The notes under the pieces were generated by a model. The model worked only from the letters and a program-made list of their open reading frames with translations. It was not told where the DNA came from and ran no database searches. A DNA stretch of 64,000 bases from Periconia sp. R9002 (Eukaryota; Ascomycota; Dothideomycetes; Pleosporales; Periconiaceae): assembly GCA_023627715.1 (NCBI GenBank), contig JAMAHW010000034.1, positions 299,625 through 363,624 of the forward strand. The letters run 5' to 3'. Below, in pieces: positions 21,413 to 33,020 of the stretch. Position numbers and translations under genes: made by a program. The first letter of the stretch is position 1, and each line of letters starts with the position of its first letter.

Positions 21413-22097
21413 TCAAGCCGGTAGTTCTTGCGGCGTATTAGGTGGACTGGATGTTGCAAGCTTCCCATACTTCTTCGTTCCGCCATCTTTCTCCGCGCCC
21501 GGCTTCCACCACGTCGATCTATTTCTCTTATTCCCGCCCGCATCCGCCCCACCATAAACGCCATCCCCGGCCGCCGGCAGCTCCGCAACGCCTGGAGGTG
21601 ATGCAGAGGCAGATAAGATATTTAGCTCGTCGCTTGGATCGCGGATGAACTTGCCCGCGCCAGCGGAGGGGTCGCTGACTCTTCGCCGGCGTCCGCGTCG
21701 CTTGCCGATCACGTATGCTGCGATTACGCCGATGATTGCGAGAACTGCGCAGGGGATACCGACGCCGAGACCAATCTTTGCTCCTTGAGAGAGGCCGGAT
21801 GGTTCTGAAGATGGGGTTGGAGTGTGGGTTGGAGTATGGGTTGGAGGTGGTTTAGTTGGGCTTTTTGACGTTGATGCAGAAGAAGATTTTGAGGTGGTCG
21901 GTCTGTATCTTGTCAGTAATGAGTTATTCGGTATGTCGAAGTCCGAATTACTTTGAACTAGCTGAGCTTGCTTTGGTACTGGTAGCCGTTGCTCGCGCAA
22001 TTACATCGCGAGGATGGCTATATAAACTGGATTCTGCCGCTATTACAGTCTCCAATATACACGCTGCAGGTAACAGAAAAAGCATAAGAAACCGCAT
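21413..22097 (-). CDS. single-pass membrane protein, sensor-like, with Ser/Thr/Pro stalk
   Basis: Two exons, 22097-21952 and 21908-21413, with a 43-nt intron (GTAATT...ACAAG); 213 residues. A signal peptide (MRFLMLFLLPAACILETVIAA) is followed by a short ectodomain and a Ser/Thr/Pro-rich stalk including TSKSSSASTSKSPTK and PTHTPTHTPTP. A membrane segment (about residues 92-115, KIGLGVGIPCAVLAIIGVIA) comes next, then a strong basic stop-transfer KRRGRRRR and a tail of about 90 residues. This layout is shared by Mid2/WSC-like wall sensors and many fungal surface proteins, but the ectodomain is too short to hold a WSC or CFEM domain, so family membership is not shown. The O-mannosylated stalk and plasma-membrane site are inferred. 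Confidence 0.72.
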
Positions 22098-23346
22098 TTT
22101 TGCGCTAAAAGAACGTCGAACTGTGGGATTTCGGAGAAAATCAAACTAGAACGACATGTCCTTGTTGTCTTTTATGGCCTCTTCACCAAACGTATCTCGC
22201 CCCTGCCTCGTTGCCTCGGGGTATTAAGGGGTGGTAGATGCGTCGATCAGGCCTCCCAGGACGCCGGAAGTCGAGATAGCCATGTGCGATATGTGTAAAG
22301 ATAGACGCCGGGGGAAGGCTGTGCCGCTGCGGCGTAGGTAAGCGTTTAGCCTTGGGGCGAAATGTAATGAAGATGATTTGTCTACTCAAGGAGACTTTGA
22401 AGTTATACAATCCGATAGGCCTGGTGGCCGTCTGACATTCGATCGCGCTAATGCACGCCGCATATTTCGGGTTTAGCGCATCAACTTATCGGTATAATCG
22501 CTACGATGAGTGTGAGCCAGTTGCTGTGTTATACGAGAGTATGTTACATCGTAACGTCAAGTCTTAGTTCCAGGCATCGTCAGTCGTGGCTTTGATTCGC
22601 TGTCATTATAAAGCTGTGGAATTATGACGATGCCTCTTGTCTAGACAAGACATCGCAACAGGGAAAGCACTGATGAAGGAAATAAGATAGAGGGCATGTT
22701 AAAAATTCCTCGATGGACCATCAAGAGTATCTATAGAGGCAACCAACTACGTACATATGTAGGTGTACGAAGTCCGCTTACCACCGTACAAAGGTAGCCT
22801 TATGGACGTACATAAATAAATAACGGTTCGCCCCCCACGAGATTTTTTTTCTTTGCCAGAACACTTCTTTTTCCGAAATATGTCACTTCCTACCACATTC
22901 TGCATTGAAGTAAACCCTTCTGAATATTGTTGAACCGACAACGGACACAATACCATAATCAGCGTATATATATACGTCTTCCTTGAAATTGGTTTTTCTA
23001 CGAAAAGAATTATATCCTCAAAAGAATGACAGGGTTGCAGCATATTATAATACATTGAAAGATTCAAAGACAGGTTAGCACCAGGCATCATGCGCAGGAT
23101 GACGTTGTTGCCGACATGTGGTGGTCTGGTGAAAGAAATGGCACGTGATTTCGTGTTTTAGCGCGAGACGTACCTTCCTCTCTCACTTCGAGTATTATGT
23201 AATCAGCACGTCCGACGTGTACCTACCTAAGTAGGTATCAATGATGTCCTACCGCCGATGTTTGCCTCTGATTTTTCCAACAGCACACTGTCTTCACCTC
23301 AAGCTCAAGTACCTTTCATCCTCATTCGCGGCTGTCCACTCACACG
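22098..23346. other. intergenic, back-to-back promoters
   Basis: 1.25 kb between divergent genes. It contains CTACCTAAGTAGGTA-type palindromic sequence just upstream of the F-box gene (about 23222-23238) and a CT-rich leader from about 23280. No gene seen. Confidence 0.5.
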
Positions 23347-24696
23347 ATGGAGCGACTCCCAGCGGAGGTGCTGATGAAAGTCAGTCACAACCTGCCGCTG
23401 GAGGACGTTCCAAAATTCCGTCTGGTTTCTCGGGCCTTCGCTGCCGCCGCCACTCCACGACTGTTTCGGCAGCTTGTCTTCCATGCGAGCAATGCCAGTT
23501 TCAATCGTATCCAGACCGTTGCAACTCATCCCGTCTTCAGGAAGTATGTCAAAGAGCTTGTTTGGGATGCCAAATTCTACAGCTGCGACGTCTTTGAGCT
23601 ACAACGCGATGAAAGTTTCATACTTGGTCTTGTTAACATTGAAAACACGCCTAGCGAACAGGATGAGGATGAGCAAGATCAAGCAGCTGAACACTTGCAA
23701 GAGTTGACGATCTATCAGCAAAGATTCACTGAAGAATCCGAAATTATGAAGCAATGGTTCGTCGGATCCCTAGCCAAACGTGTCTTTGGCCGTCTGACGA
23801 ATTTGACTTCATTGGCCATCGTGTACGGCAACTTCACGAAGAGCGATGAGGTAGTTATATACAAGCCTTCGACCCCCAGACACCCCAATTTACCTAGAAT
23901 CAAACAAAACGGCATTATGTTCCGATGTCAGCTTGTCAGAAATTTGATTCCGGGTGGAATGAATCAGCTACTCGCGCACAAAACTCTGCCTAGCAGCATC
24001 CTTTCTATGGGCAAAGGGCTTGAAATGTTAACACTTACTCACATTTCACACCTTTCACTCTCTTCTGAATGGCTGCCTGAAGATCTCGGTACGCACTTGC
24101 CAAACCTGAAAACACTCGATCTCTTTATTAGGCACCACGATTGCCACAGTTGCTGGATGGTCATGGAAGAAGGGCGTTTGAAGTCCTTCATTGGTGGCTT
24201 GAAATCCCTTTCCAAGCTTTATGTGGAAATCCAGCTTTGCCCACAAGAGGACGAGGATCTTGAAGATATGTTGGGAGGCCCTTACTGTGTCTCTTTGGCC
24301 AACATCATACCGTCACATATGAACAGCCTTTCTGAGTTCGGAACCAGCCACATCAATGCAAGTGAAAGCTCTTTCATCGAATTCCTGCTCAGCCATGCAG
24401 AGACACTTATCCACATCGAACTGGATGACGTAGTCTTCCCATCCTATCCTACATGGCGGACGATACTTCACACCATGCGAGACCATTTACAACTGAGAAC
24501 CATACGGCTTCGAGGAGAATACTTGTTAGAGCAGATCGAATACTGCCAAGGAAAGAATAGTATAGTGGGATTTTATGGGGAGCCGGTGCAAGAGGACCAT
24601 CTGGGTTGGGTGAAGTGGGGCGATTGGGGCGGGAGGTGGTGCACGGCTGGAGTGAATGAGCATTCTGGCTTGAGAAGCCTTGCGGAAGATGTCTGA
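23347..24696 (+). CDS. F-box protein
   Basis: Single exon, 449 residues; ATG at 23347. Residues 1-45 form a typical F-box: MERLPAEVLMKVSHNLPLED, KFRLVSRAFAAAATPRLFRQ. The rest has leucine-rich, weakly repeating segments (LTSLAIVYGNF, LEMLTLTHISHLSL, LKTLDLFIRHHD, LRTIRLRGEYL), consistent with an irregular LRR-type substrate arm. Fungal F-box proteins bind Skp1 and deliver targets to an SCF ubiquitin ligase; the target is unknown. It belongs to the fast-evolving fungal F-box group and lies on the same strand as, and 2.5 kb before, the GT2 gene. Confidence 0.85.
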   Translation: MERLPAEVLMKVSHNLPLEDVPKFRLVSRAFAAAATPRLFRQLVFHASNASFNRIQTVATHPVFRKYVKELVWDAKFYSCDVFELQRDESFILGLVNIENTPSEQDEDEQDQAAEHLQELTIYQQRFTEESEIMKQWFVGSLAKRVFGRLTNLTSLAIVYGNFTKSDEVVIYKPSTPRHPNLPRIKQNGIMFRCQLVRNLIPGGMNQLLAHKTLPSSILSMGKGLEMLTLTHISHLSLSSEWLPEDLGTHLPNLKTLDLFIRHHDCHSCWMVMEEGRLKSFIGGLKSLSKLYVEIQLCPQEDEDLEDMLGGPYCVSLANIIPSHMNSLSEFGTSHINASESSFIEFLLSHAETLIHIELDDVVFPSYPTWRTILHTMRDHLQLRTIRLRGEYLLEQIEYCQGKNSIVGFYGEPVQEDHLGWVKWGDWGGRWCTAGVNEHSGLRSLAEDV

Positions 24697-27223
24697 TCGA
24701 TGTTTATTGTGGTACACCGAGATTTGAATGCATAGGCACAAATCGCATTATCTCAACTGGAAACCCCGCTATGGGAGAATGTGTATCCCACTATCAAAAT
24801 ACACATACATACTTAATACAATCATACTTTCAGAAAACTTGTAACCCCACACTTCCCACCCCCATCTTCCCACCTCCACTTTGATTCCCTTCTTCCTCAA
24901 GCACCCAACCCACAAGGCCAGACTACTCAATGAAAAAGAAACAAGCAACAAAAGAAGGAGATTTTTTGCGTCAGCTGCAAGTAGTGCGATAGCAGCGACA
25001 CTTGATCCCTCAAGAGACCATCCAACTCAGTCTTCAGGTCTCCCCTCAGATCCAAAATGTTTAAAAATAAAAGGTAAACTTTCGTACACTGGCACTCGTG
25101 GTCCAGCTGCGACAGGTGTTACCCTGTCCAAGAACAGATACTACATCAGATCAAAGCCATTACTGGCAAAGAGAAGATGAGGAGAAAAAGAAGAAGGATA
25201 GGGAGACGCGGTATTTATATGTATTTGAAACAGGGTGTAGGCAGACGAGTCACGTGTGCTCACGTGATGTGTGTTGCCTTCGGCTTGCTGATGTGCCGCG
25301 AGGCTGAGCATTAGTGCTACCTACCTAGGTACTGGGTTTCCGGTCCTTCAATTTTCTTGTCGATCAGCAATTTTAACGGCAGTGCTGCGCTTGTATGGAT
25401 TCGTAAGCAAAAGGTATGCGGCGCATAACGCGGATTCCAGTTCTGACTGGCTGATGACGTACTATGCACAGTAGGCATTGTGCATTGAAGTACTTATGTA
25501 CTGTCTGTTTGGCTAGGTAGCTAGAGCTTCAACTGGCAGTTTGTGTGAAAAGCGCGCAAGGGTAAAAAAGTTTGGTCACCGTTTGGGGGTATTCAATTAG
25601 CGGGCCGTTCCCTACATTAATTGTATTGACGGGAAGGCTTACTGTGACCAAATTCTCGGGTGGCTTAGCTACCCAAAATTGATGTGGCGTCATCAAATCA
25701 TAATTTTGAATAGGAAATTCAATTCCACACTGCCTATCCCCTGCTCGAAGTCAGCGCCAGCAGTGTTCCATATTTTCATGGCAATACATCTATCTCTCTA
25801 GTTGCGGCCATTTCAAGACGTCTTAATGACGCTGTGAATTCTTAAATCCGTTTATACGTCTCTGGAGTTCTAAAACGTTCACATCCAATTAAGAATATCT
25901 TGCTCGCGGCATCGTCATTAGTAAGAATCCACCATAACGTCCGGTATGTGCATGTGCACACAACATAAACTGTTGGACATATGAAAAAGAACAAAGAGGC
26001 TAGCGGTGAATAAATCAAAACTTTCACATGTCTGGTGACAATATTAGAAATAAAATCACAAAACCACGTGCTGTAGCTTCTGTGGGTCCTCATATTCGGC
26101 CGGGACATCACAATATCAATGTTGTATTGACTGCGGACCCGCTCTCCTATTGTATGCTCGTGCGCTTATTCTGGGTGGCTGAGGTTTTATATTGAAATAA
26201 TTATGTAGTACAAATAGTATAGTTTGGTTGTTTTAGAATACTTACGTGTGTGTGCTACGGGGTCTGCAGCGAGGTTTAGAAGGGACACTAGGGGTATCAA
26301 TGTGAATGATATGCGGTTTTCTAGTGCATCGTGACAATTGGTTTGCAAACATCATTGATCAGTACTATAAGTAGATATCCGACGTCGCGCGCTCCCCTCG
26401 ACGCGATTTTTGCGCTTCTGCTTCTAATTTGATTTATATTGTCAAGTTTTCGTTGTATCACGACGTTTTTGCTTAAGCCAGTCTGTTGATGCTTTCCATT
26501 ATGGGAATCCCATTTCTTTCACTTTTCACCCTAGTCACGACACTCTCATGGAACAAAGGAGAGACGAATTCATTGTTCGAACATTACCGTGCCATTCCTA
26601 TTCATGGCCATTCTAAAAAGCACGGGCACTTCTTGATCTTCACGCTGCGCTATGGCTTCATTGTATAGGTCTGTAGCTTCTGGTACGTAATCCCGCTCTC
26701 CCAGAAAACATCTTCTCAAATCAAGTCTACATTGCGAATGGAGAACACGACTAACAATCATATATACAGGGTTGTCAGTTTGAGGAGATCTATCAAGCTT
26801 ACATGTATAATACTAAAGCTTTCATCTATTTGATAATATTAGAGCTTTCTCTGCAGCTACTGTAAGTTGACAATTACGCCTATAAGTTCTCATGTTGTAC
26901 AGGTTGATGTGACACCACAAACAGAGAGTCCCCTTTCACTTACCAACTTTGTGTGTGATCAGGACCTGTGTGGTTGTTGCACCACAATGTTTCACTGTTT
27001 CTCAATAAAGATTCATCATGTATGCCAATCCTATTGTACTTATACCGTTCACAAAATGTTCCTACATGGAACTTTACCACACTACCATCTGAACAAAAAC
27101 CCTGGTTGGTAACATTATCATCTCAACAACCTCACATCATACTGACACGACACACATCCCGAAAAGCAAATTTCAAATTTAGCACTTCGTTTCTAAGGAC
27201 TTCCAGTCCCACCAGGGAACAAG
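24697..27223. other. intergenic, no supported gene
   Basis: 2.5 kb of AT-rich sequence with only short frames. It contains CTACCTACCTAGGTA at about 25316-25330. A minus frame at 26570-26761 has a fairly protein-like end but no start context, family or splice partners. A plus frame at 26489-26668 begins with a hydrophobic stretch but encodes under 60 residues. The right 200 bp are the GT2 leader. Confidence 0.5.
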
Positions 27224-28765
27224 ATGCTATCTGCAAAGCAAATCGCTGTACTACTTGGAGTCATCCTGTTCCACTGGAACTTGATCGTCTTAGTTGGAGC
27301 CTTCAAGCGATCACGTCCTCCGTCAACGTGGGAATGTTTTCGCACGATGATTCATCTTCTCCCTCCCATGGTACTATACCTCTTCGCTTGGCTTGCTGAT
27401 CAATCTACAGACCCGGCCTTAGTGTGGTTCTACGCTCTCTTCATCTTCCGGTACTACAAAACTGTCACTAGTATCTATTACTGGTTCCAGTACAAACCAG
27501 CTGTTGCGACGGACTATCCACGATACACAACGGACGACTGCACGGTGATCGTTCCTACAGCCGGGTTCAACGATAGGGAGACTTTTGAAGACTCGCTATG
27601 TGCAATTTTCATGAACAACCCGAAACATGTAATCATCGCGGCTTCTACGGAACAGGTACAGAACAGCGTCAAGACCTTGGTACGTGAAATGATCACCAAG
27701 AATGGACACCTGCATTACCAACGTGAGCACGGCTTGGGGTATTTTGAAATCCCAGTCCAGGCCATTCAGGTCATCAATTGCAATGTTGGGAACAAGCGTA
27801 GGCAATTTCTTGCAGCTTCCCGCGCGGTAAAGACGGAACTCATCGCTTCTGTCGACGACACAACGATATGGGGGCCTCGGCTTCTCCAGGGGGTTCTCCC
27901 AGCGTTCGAAGACGACAAGGTGGGTCTTGTAGGCACTAGGAAATGGGTCAAGCGCTCGGAATGGAAGAATGACCCAGCACAATCTCGCCTTACTGACTGG
28001 CTGGGTGCGTACTGGCAAGGTTACGTCAACACTCTGGCCGCTCTGTATCTCATCCGCCACAACTTCGAGATTCAATCCTCAAATGCAGCAGATGGAGGTG
28101 TATTCTGCGTCTCCGGCCGTACAGCATTCATTCGTACCAAAATCGTCCGGGACCGCGAATTCAAGGAACACTTTCTCAATGAGTACGCTGTCAACTTCTG
28201 TGGTATCAAACTAGGCGCAAATCTAGCTGCGGATGACGACCTCTTCATCGTTCGCTGGATCACGAAGCGCGAATGGACTATCAAGATGCAGCTTTCTGAA
28301 GAGGCGACCGTCACGATCGCCATGAAACTAGGTCTCTTCGTATTCTGTCAGAAGTGTCTCCGTTGGAGCCGCACAATCGTACGTCAAAATCCCAAAGCTC
28401 TCTTTGGAGACCGTGTCATCTGGTATAAGTGGCCTACCACGGTTTGGACTACCTACCTCCCCTGGATGTGGAATGCAGCGTTGTTGTGGGATTCAGCCTT
28501 AGTGCGCGCTCTCCTTCGAACTTCCCTGTATCAAGAGTCGGTGAACAAAGGTACTTTGATCTTGGGTCTCATTGGGTTCCTCTACGCTACCAAGCTCATC
28601 AAGACGTTCCCTTGGTTCTGGGCCAACCCGAAGTACTTCTTCCTGTACTTCTTCCCGATTCCTCTGACGCCTCTCTTTTCGTACTTCCACTCGATTCTCA
28701 AAATGTGGACGTACCTCACCGCTGTTGACACCAGCTGGTCCGGTAGGAAGCTCCCAACCAAATAG
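27224..28765 (+). CDS. family 2 glycosyltransferase, Cps1/hyaluronan-synthase-like
   Basis: Single exon, 513 residues; ATG at 27224. Two N-terminal membrane segments (about 5-27 and 46-80), a cytosolic GT2 catalytic domain (about 104-385), then three to four C-terminal membrane segments (about 405-500). Catalytic landmarks: CTVIVPTAGF with the UDP-binding strand, D211-D212 (SVDDTT), D337-D339 (AADDD) and the product-gating R-W pair in KCLRW (377-381), where processive synthases normally have QxxRW. This architecture is that of the fungal type 2 glycosyltransferases related to Cryptococcus Cps1, which work at the plasma membrane on an extracellular polysaccharide. Homologues in Zymoseptoria and Fusarium (GT2) are needed for hyphal growth on surfaces. 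The polymer made is not known. Confidence 0.88.
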   Translation: MLSAKQIAVLLGVILFHWNLIVLVGAFKRSRPPSTWECFRTMIHLLPPMVLYLFAWLADQSTDPALVWFYALFIFRYYKTVTSIYYWFQYKPAVATDYPRYTTDDCTVIVPTAGFNDRETFEDSLCAIFMNNPKHVIIAASTEQVQNSVKTLVREMITKNGHLHYQREHGLGYFEIPVQAIQVINCNVGNKRRQFLAASRAVKTELIASVDDTTIWGPRLLQGVLPAFEDDKVGLVGTRKWVKRSEWKNDPAQSRLTDWLGAYWQGYVNTLAALYLIRHNFEIQSSNAADGGVFCVSGRTAFIRTKIVRDREFKEHFLNEYAVNFCGIKLGANLAADDDLFIVRWITKREWTIKMQLSEEATVTIAMKLGLFVFCQKCLRWSRTIVRQNPKALFGDRVIWYKWPTTVWTTYLPWMWNAALLWDSALVRALLRTSLYQESVNKGTLILGLIGFLYATKLIKTFPWFWANPKYFFLYFFPIPLTPLFSYFHSILKMWTYLTAVDTSWSGRKLPTK

Positions 28766-29453
28766 TCCTGAGTCGATTGTCGCTATCTTCACTGCTCACT
28801 CCCGGTTAACTATGTTAATGCCAGAGTGCAGTTGTTTTATCAAGGTAGCGTGGAAGGCAACTTGATATCGTGTAAATCAGATCACTGACTTCCTCTCAGG
28901 TTGAAGAGTTCAAGTGATTGTTCAAATCTTAGCACTTGAGCTCATTAGTGAGCCCAGGCTCATATTAGTCAGTAATCAATGTTAATTCAGTTCAATGTCA
29001 CTTTGTCCCCTTTTGTAGTACAGTTAGCCTGTATCAATGATTCTTTTAATGATTTCGAAGCCCTATGTTTCAACTACAGTAGATAGTCAATCTTGTGTAT
29101 GCGTATGTATATACCTATGTACTTCAAATTATTCCAAACTGCATAAACAAATTGTGTTGATACTTTCCAGGGTTATTTTCAAAATCGAAAATTTTATCTA
29201 GGCGGGGAGTGGCGCCTTCGAACTGTGAAACCGTTACCCAGCAATACCAGCAACACCTCTTTTACTATATTCTGCGTCGTACCCGTCAAATGGTTTACAT
29301 GGATGGTATATTCCATCAACGTGGGTGTGAGGATGTAGCCCTTGTCTCAAACTGGCAACCGCTAAACCAATCTGGCTGCTGTTGCCTCAGAAACCAATTT
29401 ACAACGCGGACGTCACTCTTTACAACACGCCTCTCTCCATCTTCTTCGCTTCC
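28766..29453. other. intergenic, no gene seen
   Basis: 3' flank of GT2 and 5' flank of the second F-box gene. The frame of that gene is open upstream to 29382 but without an ATG, so I start it at 29454. Confidence 0.5.
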
Positions 29454-30983
29454 ATGAATTTCGAAATGCTTCTTTCGCTTCCATTAGAACTTAAATATGA
29501 GATAGCCTCATATCTCGACCCGGCGTCTTGTATCAGCCTTGCCCTCACCTGCCGACAAGCATGGGCTAACTTCGAACGGATCACAAGCGAGCACTTAGAC
29601 CGTCTGTCATACCACCAAAATCTGGAACAACGAAGATTCAATGACCCAGATACGAAGGACGGCAAATTCGCTATCGTTGAAACTCCCCGTAAAGGTTGGT
29701 ATGTCACTGCGCTCGGCTTTAACTCAGATTGGAAAATCTGGGGACATTGGGATCTATTGAACTGCTCAGATAGAGAGAAAGAGGTGTTTAGCAAAGCTGC
29801 AGACGTTGTTTCATCTCTGTACAATGGAATTACGGGCCTGCGATCGTCCAAGCCCCATGTGCCCCGCAAGGACGACTGTTTCCATGTGTACGACCCCGAC
29901 TCTCGTGTCTACGGAAATGTACTCGCAACGCTTATTCACTACCTTCCCTGTCTCTCAACGATTCGAATTACGGATCAAGGTGAGGGATTTCTCCGTGCGA
30001 TGAGTTTGATTTCACAAGCCTATCAGGTTTCTACCGTTCCTGCGGTGATTCGGGCTAAACTACCCCTTAAGCACCTCAGTACAGCAGTAATATCAGCGGC
30101 CAACAGGTACACTCTGGAATGGTCCCGCATCTTTCTCTCATTACCGAGTATACGCCTCATTATTATTTGGGATATGGTATCCTCCTTTTCCCCAGACTGC
30201 CAGGAAGATGTCTACGCCGATATTATACAGCACCCAGAAAACCACCCAAAAATGGCAAAATCAAACGTGAAAGATCTGGTCTTTCTAGGTGGCAATATAG
30301 ACCTCCTCGAATTGAACGATATATTACGCCGAGTCAAAGCCTTGGAAAGCTTCAGCCTAAGAAACTATAGGGAGGAGCAAATATATCCCAACGGAGTACT
30401 GGGTCTGCTTGTCCTACGGGCGTCACATTCACTGATCCACTTAGCATTGGACTTCGAGGAACTTCACGAAAATGTAAGTATTGGCTTTCACCCAAATCAT
30501 GCTCGACGTAATTTGACAGAACCATAGTTTCCCAGTCCAGACGTCCACTACCGCAATGTGGTCTCCCTACGATCCTGTAAAAACCTAAAGTCACTACGAC
30601 TAGACTGGAGGATGCTTTTTCCTAGACGAATCGTCTCACCAAAATCTCCCTCGACCATGAGAAGGCCTGTGCCGCGCCAGGTTCAGTATGTGACCGAGTT
30701 CGACATCCATAGCGTGCTTCCTGAATCGTTAGAATCGCTACACATACATGGACCGTTCAGCGACATTGAATGGAAGAACGTAAACGCGATTCTCAGGAAG
30801 CCAAGCTCGTTGACGCCGAAATTGAAGAATGTTCTCATCCAACGACTGGGATGGCGGCGGCACTTAGAAGGCGGCACGATCCCGAGAGACGAAGTGCCAT
30901 TCACTCGTCAAGACCGATATATGAACAGGTTGCTAGGACTACGACCGTCAGTCTCATCTATCGCTTTTGACTTTCTTTCTTGA
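29454..30983 (+). CDS. F-box protein
   Basis: Two exons, 29454-30473 and 30528-30983, joined in phase 0 over a 54-nt intron (GTAAGT...CATAG), giving 491 residues. ATG at 29454 (MNFEMLLSLPLELKYEIAS). Residues 4-50 are an F-box (LLSLPLELKYEIASYLDP, SLALTCRQAW). Downstream are scattered leucine-rich strands (LSTIRITDQG, LSLPSIRLIIIWDM, LKDLVFLGG-like, LKSLRLDW, LESLHIHGPF). It should act as a substrate receptor for an SCF ubiquitin ligase. It shares the general plan but little sequence with the F-box gene at 23347-24696; the two bracket the GT2 gene on the same strand. The second exon extends the LRR-like part to the end, so the intron is needed for a full-length protein. Confidence 0.82.
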
Positions 30984-31049
30984 CATTTTTTCGTATCAAA
31001 GCTGCTCCTCCTTTTTCGGTTTCTTACTTTTAGATCTTGTTTTGTCGGG

Positions 31050-31073
31050 GTAGAACCCCTCCTAATAGTTCAA
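31050..31073 (+). repeat. dispersed 24-nt repeat 1, copy 1
   Basis: Begins GTAGAACC and ends TAATAGTTCAA. Related stretches lie at 46870-46898 (minus) and 48410-48434 (plus). It lies downstream of the second F-box gene. Confidence 0.45.
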
Positions 31074-31274
31074 CCCAAAAAAATGGTGAAATAGAAGTAG
31101 CCGTGCACCTCTGTCGCAATTGCAGTCAAGCAGATATCGGAAGCTGAAGCACAATGCATCGTGCAGCGCACAAGATCCTCGAGCACCTTGAAGAAAAAGC
31201 GACAATGTTTATTAACAGCAACGCATGCCTTGCACGACATGCCTTCTTTAGATGATTCGATACCTACATCGAAA

Positions 31275-33020
31275 TTACAAAACCATCTTAAACTCCGGGT
31301 CACGATCGTCGCCTTTCCCTTCCCACTCCGCGTGCTTCCCAGAAGCCTTGTCGCGGTTGATTTTGTGCACCCACGCGATATTCGCCGCGACGCTATACAC
31401 CAAACACCGTTAGAAAAATATAACTTCATCCACAGATACGAAAACGAAGAAAAAAGATAAACTCACAGCACCCAAGCCGCACAAAGCAAGCCCAGCATAA
31501 CCCGATGACTCTTATGAAAATTCGGCGACTCCTTCTTCTGGTACACAAAACTCGCTACAAAACCGCCCGCATTCGCAATCGCGAGCTGTAATGCCGACGT
31601 CGTGGCCCGCTTGTAGTGGCCCGCGGAATTGTTGCTGTTCCACGATAGGATACACGGGACGGACGCGTACATGCCCGTTGCCATGAGGAATGTCATGCCG
31701 TACTGCACCTTCGCGTTCGTGCTGACGCTAATGACGGCGTAACCAACGATCGCGATGGGGAGCGTGCATAGCATGATGGGGCCGCGCAGTACGAGACGAT
31801 CCGATAGGATGGCGACGAAGACGGTGAATACAGTGGCAACAGCGTACGGAATCACAGTCCAGAGCTGTGCTTCGTTGGGATCGGATGCAAACTTCAGATT
31901 ATTGATGATGGTCGGTAGGAACAGCCCAAACGAGTATAACCCGCACAGGATCGCGAAATACGCCAGAGCCGACAGCCACACCTGCAGATTCAGAATCCCG
32001 CGACGAACCTCGGACCATAGGAACGGCTCGTGGACGTGCCCCTGCGAGTCCATGCGCTGTCGCGCGTGTGCTTTTTGCGGTGGTGTGAGGAACGTGGTGG
32101 TTTCGATGGAGTTGGGGAGCGCGAGGAAGCTGAGGAAGCCGACGAGGACGGTGAGGAGGCCCTCGATGATGAAGATCCAGCGCCAGCCGGCGAGACCGCC
32201 TCGGTGGCCTATGGCGTTGAGACCGCGCGCGAGGAGGCCGCCGAAGGCGCCGGAGAGGGAGGCCGCGGTGTAGAAAATGCCGATTCGCAGGGCGAGTTCG
32301 GTGCGGCGGTAGAAGTGGGAGAGGTAGAGGACCTTTTTCACACAAGTCAAACGTCATGGTTCGAAAAGTAGATGGGGTGTGTCTTACCATCCCCGGAAGC
32401 AGCCCGCCTTCAGCAATACCGAGCAGCGCTCTCACGGCAACAAACGACCCAAAGCTCCCCACGAACCCAAGACACATTGTCAAGACTCCCCACGCCGCGG
32501 TTAACAGGGGAAGCCATATCTTTGGCGACATTTTCTTCAGGACGAGATTACTCGGGAGTTCGCTATCACGGTATAAGAACACACAATGTGAAATATGGCG
32601 TGGGCAGATGGAGCGCACCTAGCAATATACGTAGCATAAAACGCACACAACCCAATCGCATACTGATGGTCCGTCATGTGCGTATCAGCCTGCAAACCGA
32701 GGATCTTCGCGTTCCCGACATTCGTGCGGTCGATGAAGGAGCAGAGGAATAAGAGGGCGAGGGTAGGTAGGATTCTTTCGCGCGCACACACAATTTATCA
32801 GCATCAATCCATTCAAATGTTCATTCCGACGGGTTGACGAAGAAAAAACATACCGAACATCCATCTTCCACAAAACCGTACGCGTGAGTTCAGGATGCGG
32901 GTCGTCGGCGTATTGACCGAGCTCTTCTCCCCCCGTCGCGAGCTCGTCGTCGGCACCGCGGGGACTGTGTTCGAGTTTCTCGTCGTGCATTTTGTCTGGT
33001 GGAGGGGAGGGCGAGGGCAT
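31275..33020 (-). CDS. MFS permease, DAL5/allantoate-permease (ACS) family
   Basis: Five exons: 33020-32854, 32774-32619, 32562-32388, 32332-31467 and 31392-31275; introns of 79, 56, 55 and 74 nt; 493 residues. Landmarks in order: acidic cytosolic N-terminus (GADDELATGGEELGQ), VLWKMDVRILPTLALLFL, the signature CSFIDRTNVGNAKI, YATYIASELPSNLVLKKMSP, LLGIAEGGLLPG, YRRTELALRIGIFY, GWRWIFIIEGLLT and a C-terminal tail ending DPEFKMVL. This is the anion:cation symporter group that takes up carboxylates, allantoate, nicotinate and similar compounds. The C-terminal gene of the run is transcribed in the same direction as the GS-like, SCOT-like and Zn2Cys6 genes to its right, suggesting it imports the substrate they process. 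ATG at 32990 (MHDEK) is an alternative start. Confidence 0.9.

Noticed and set aside
26489..26668. Short plus frame with a signal-peptide-like start
   Set aside because: Under 60 residues, no cysteines, AT-rich surroundings.
26570..26761. Minus frame ending in a protein-like stretch
   Set aside because: 63 codons, no family, no splice partner, no promoter; could be a fragment but I cannot support it.
31899..32618. 239-codon minus frame overlapping the DAL5-like permease
   Set aside because: Its first part is one exon of the permease; the rest runs through an intron into a wrong frame (Arg/His/Pro-rich).
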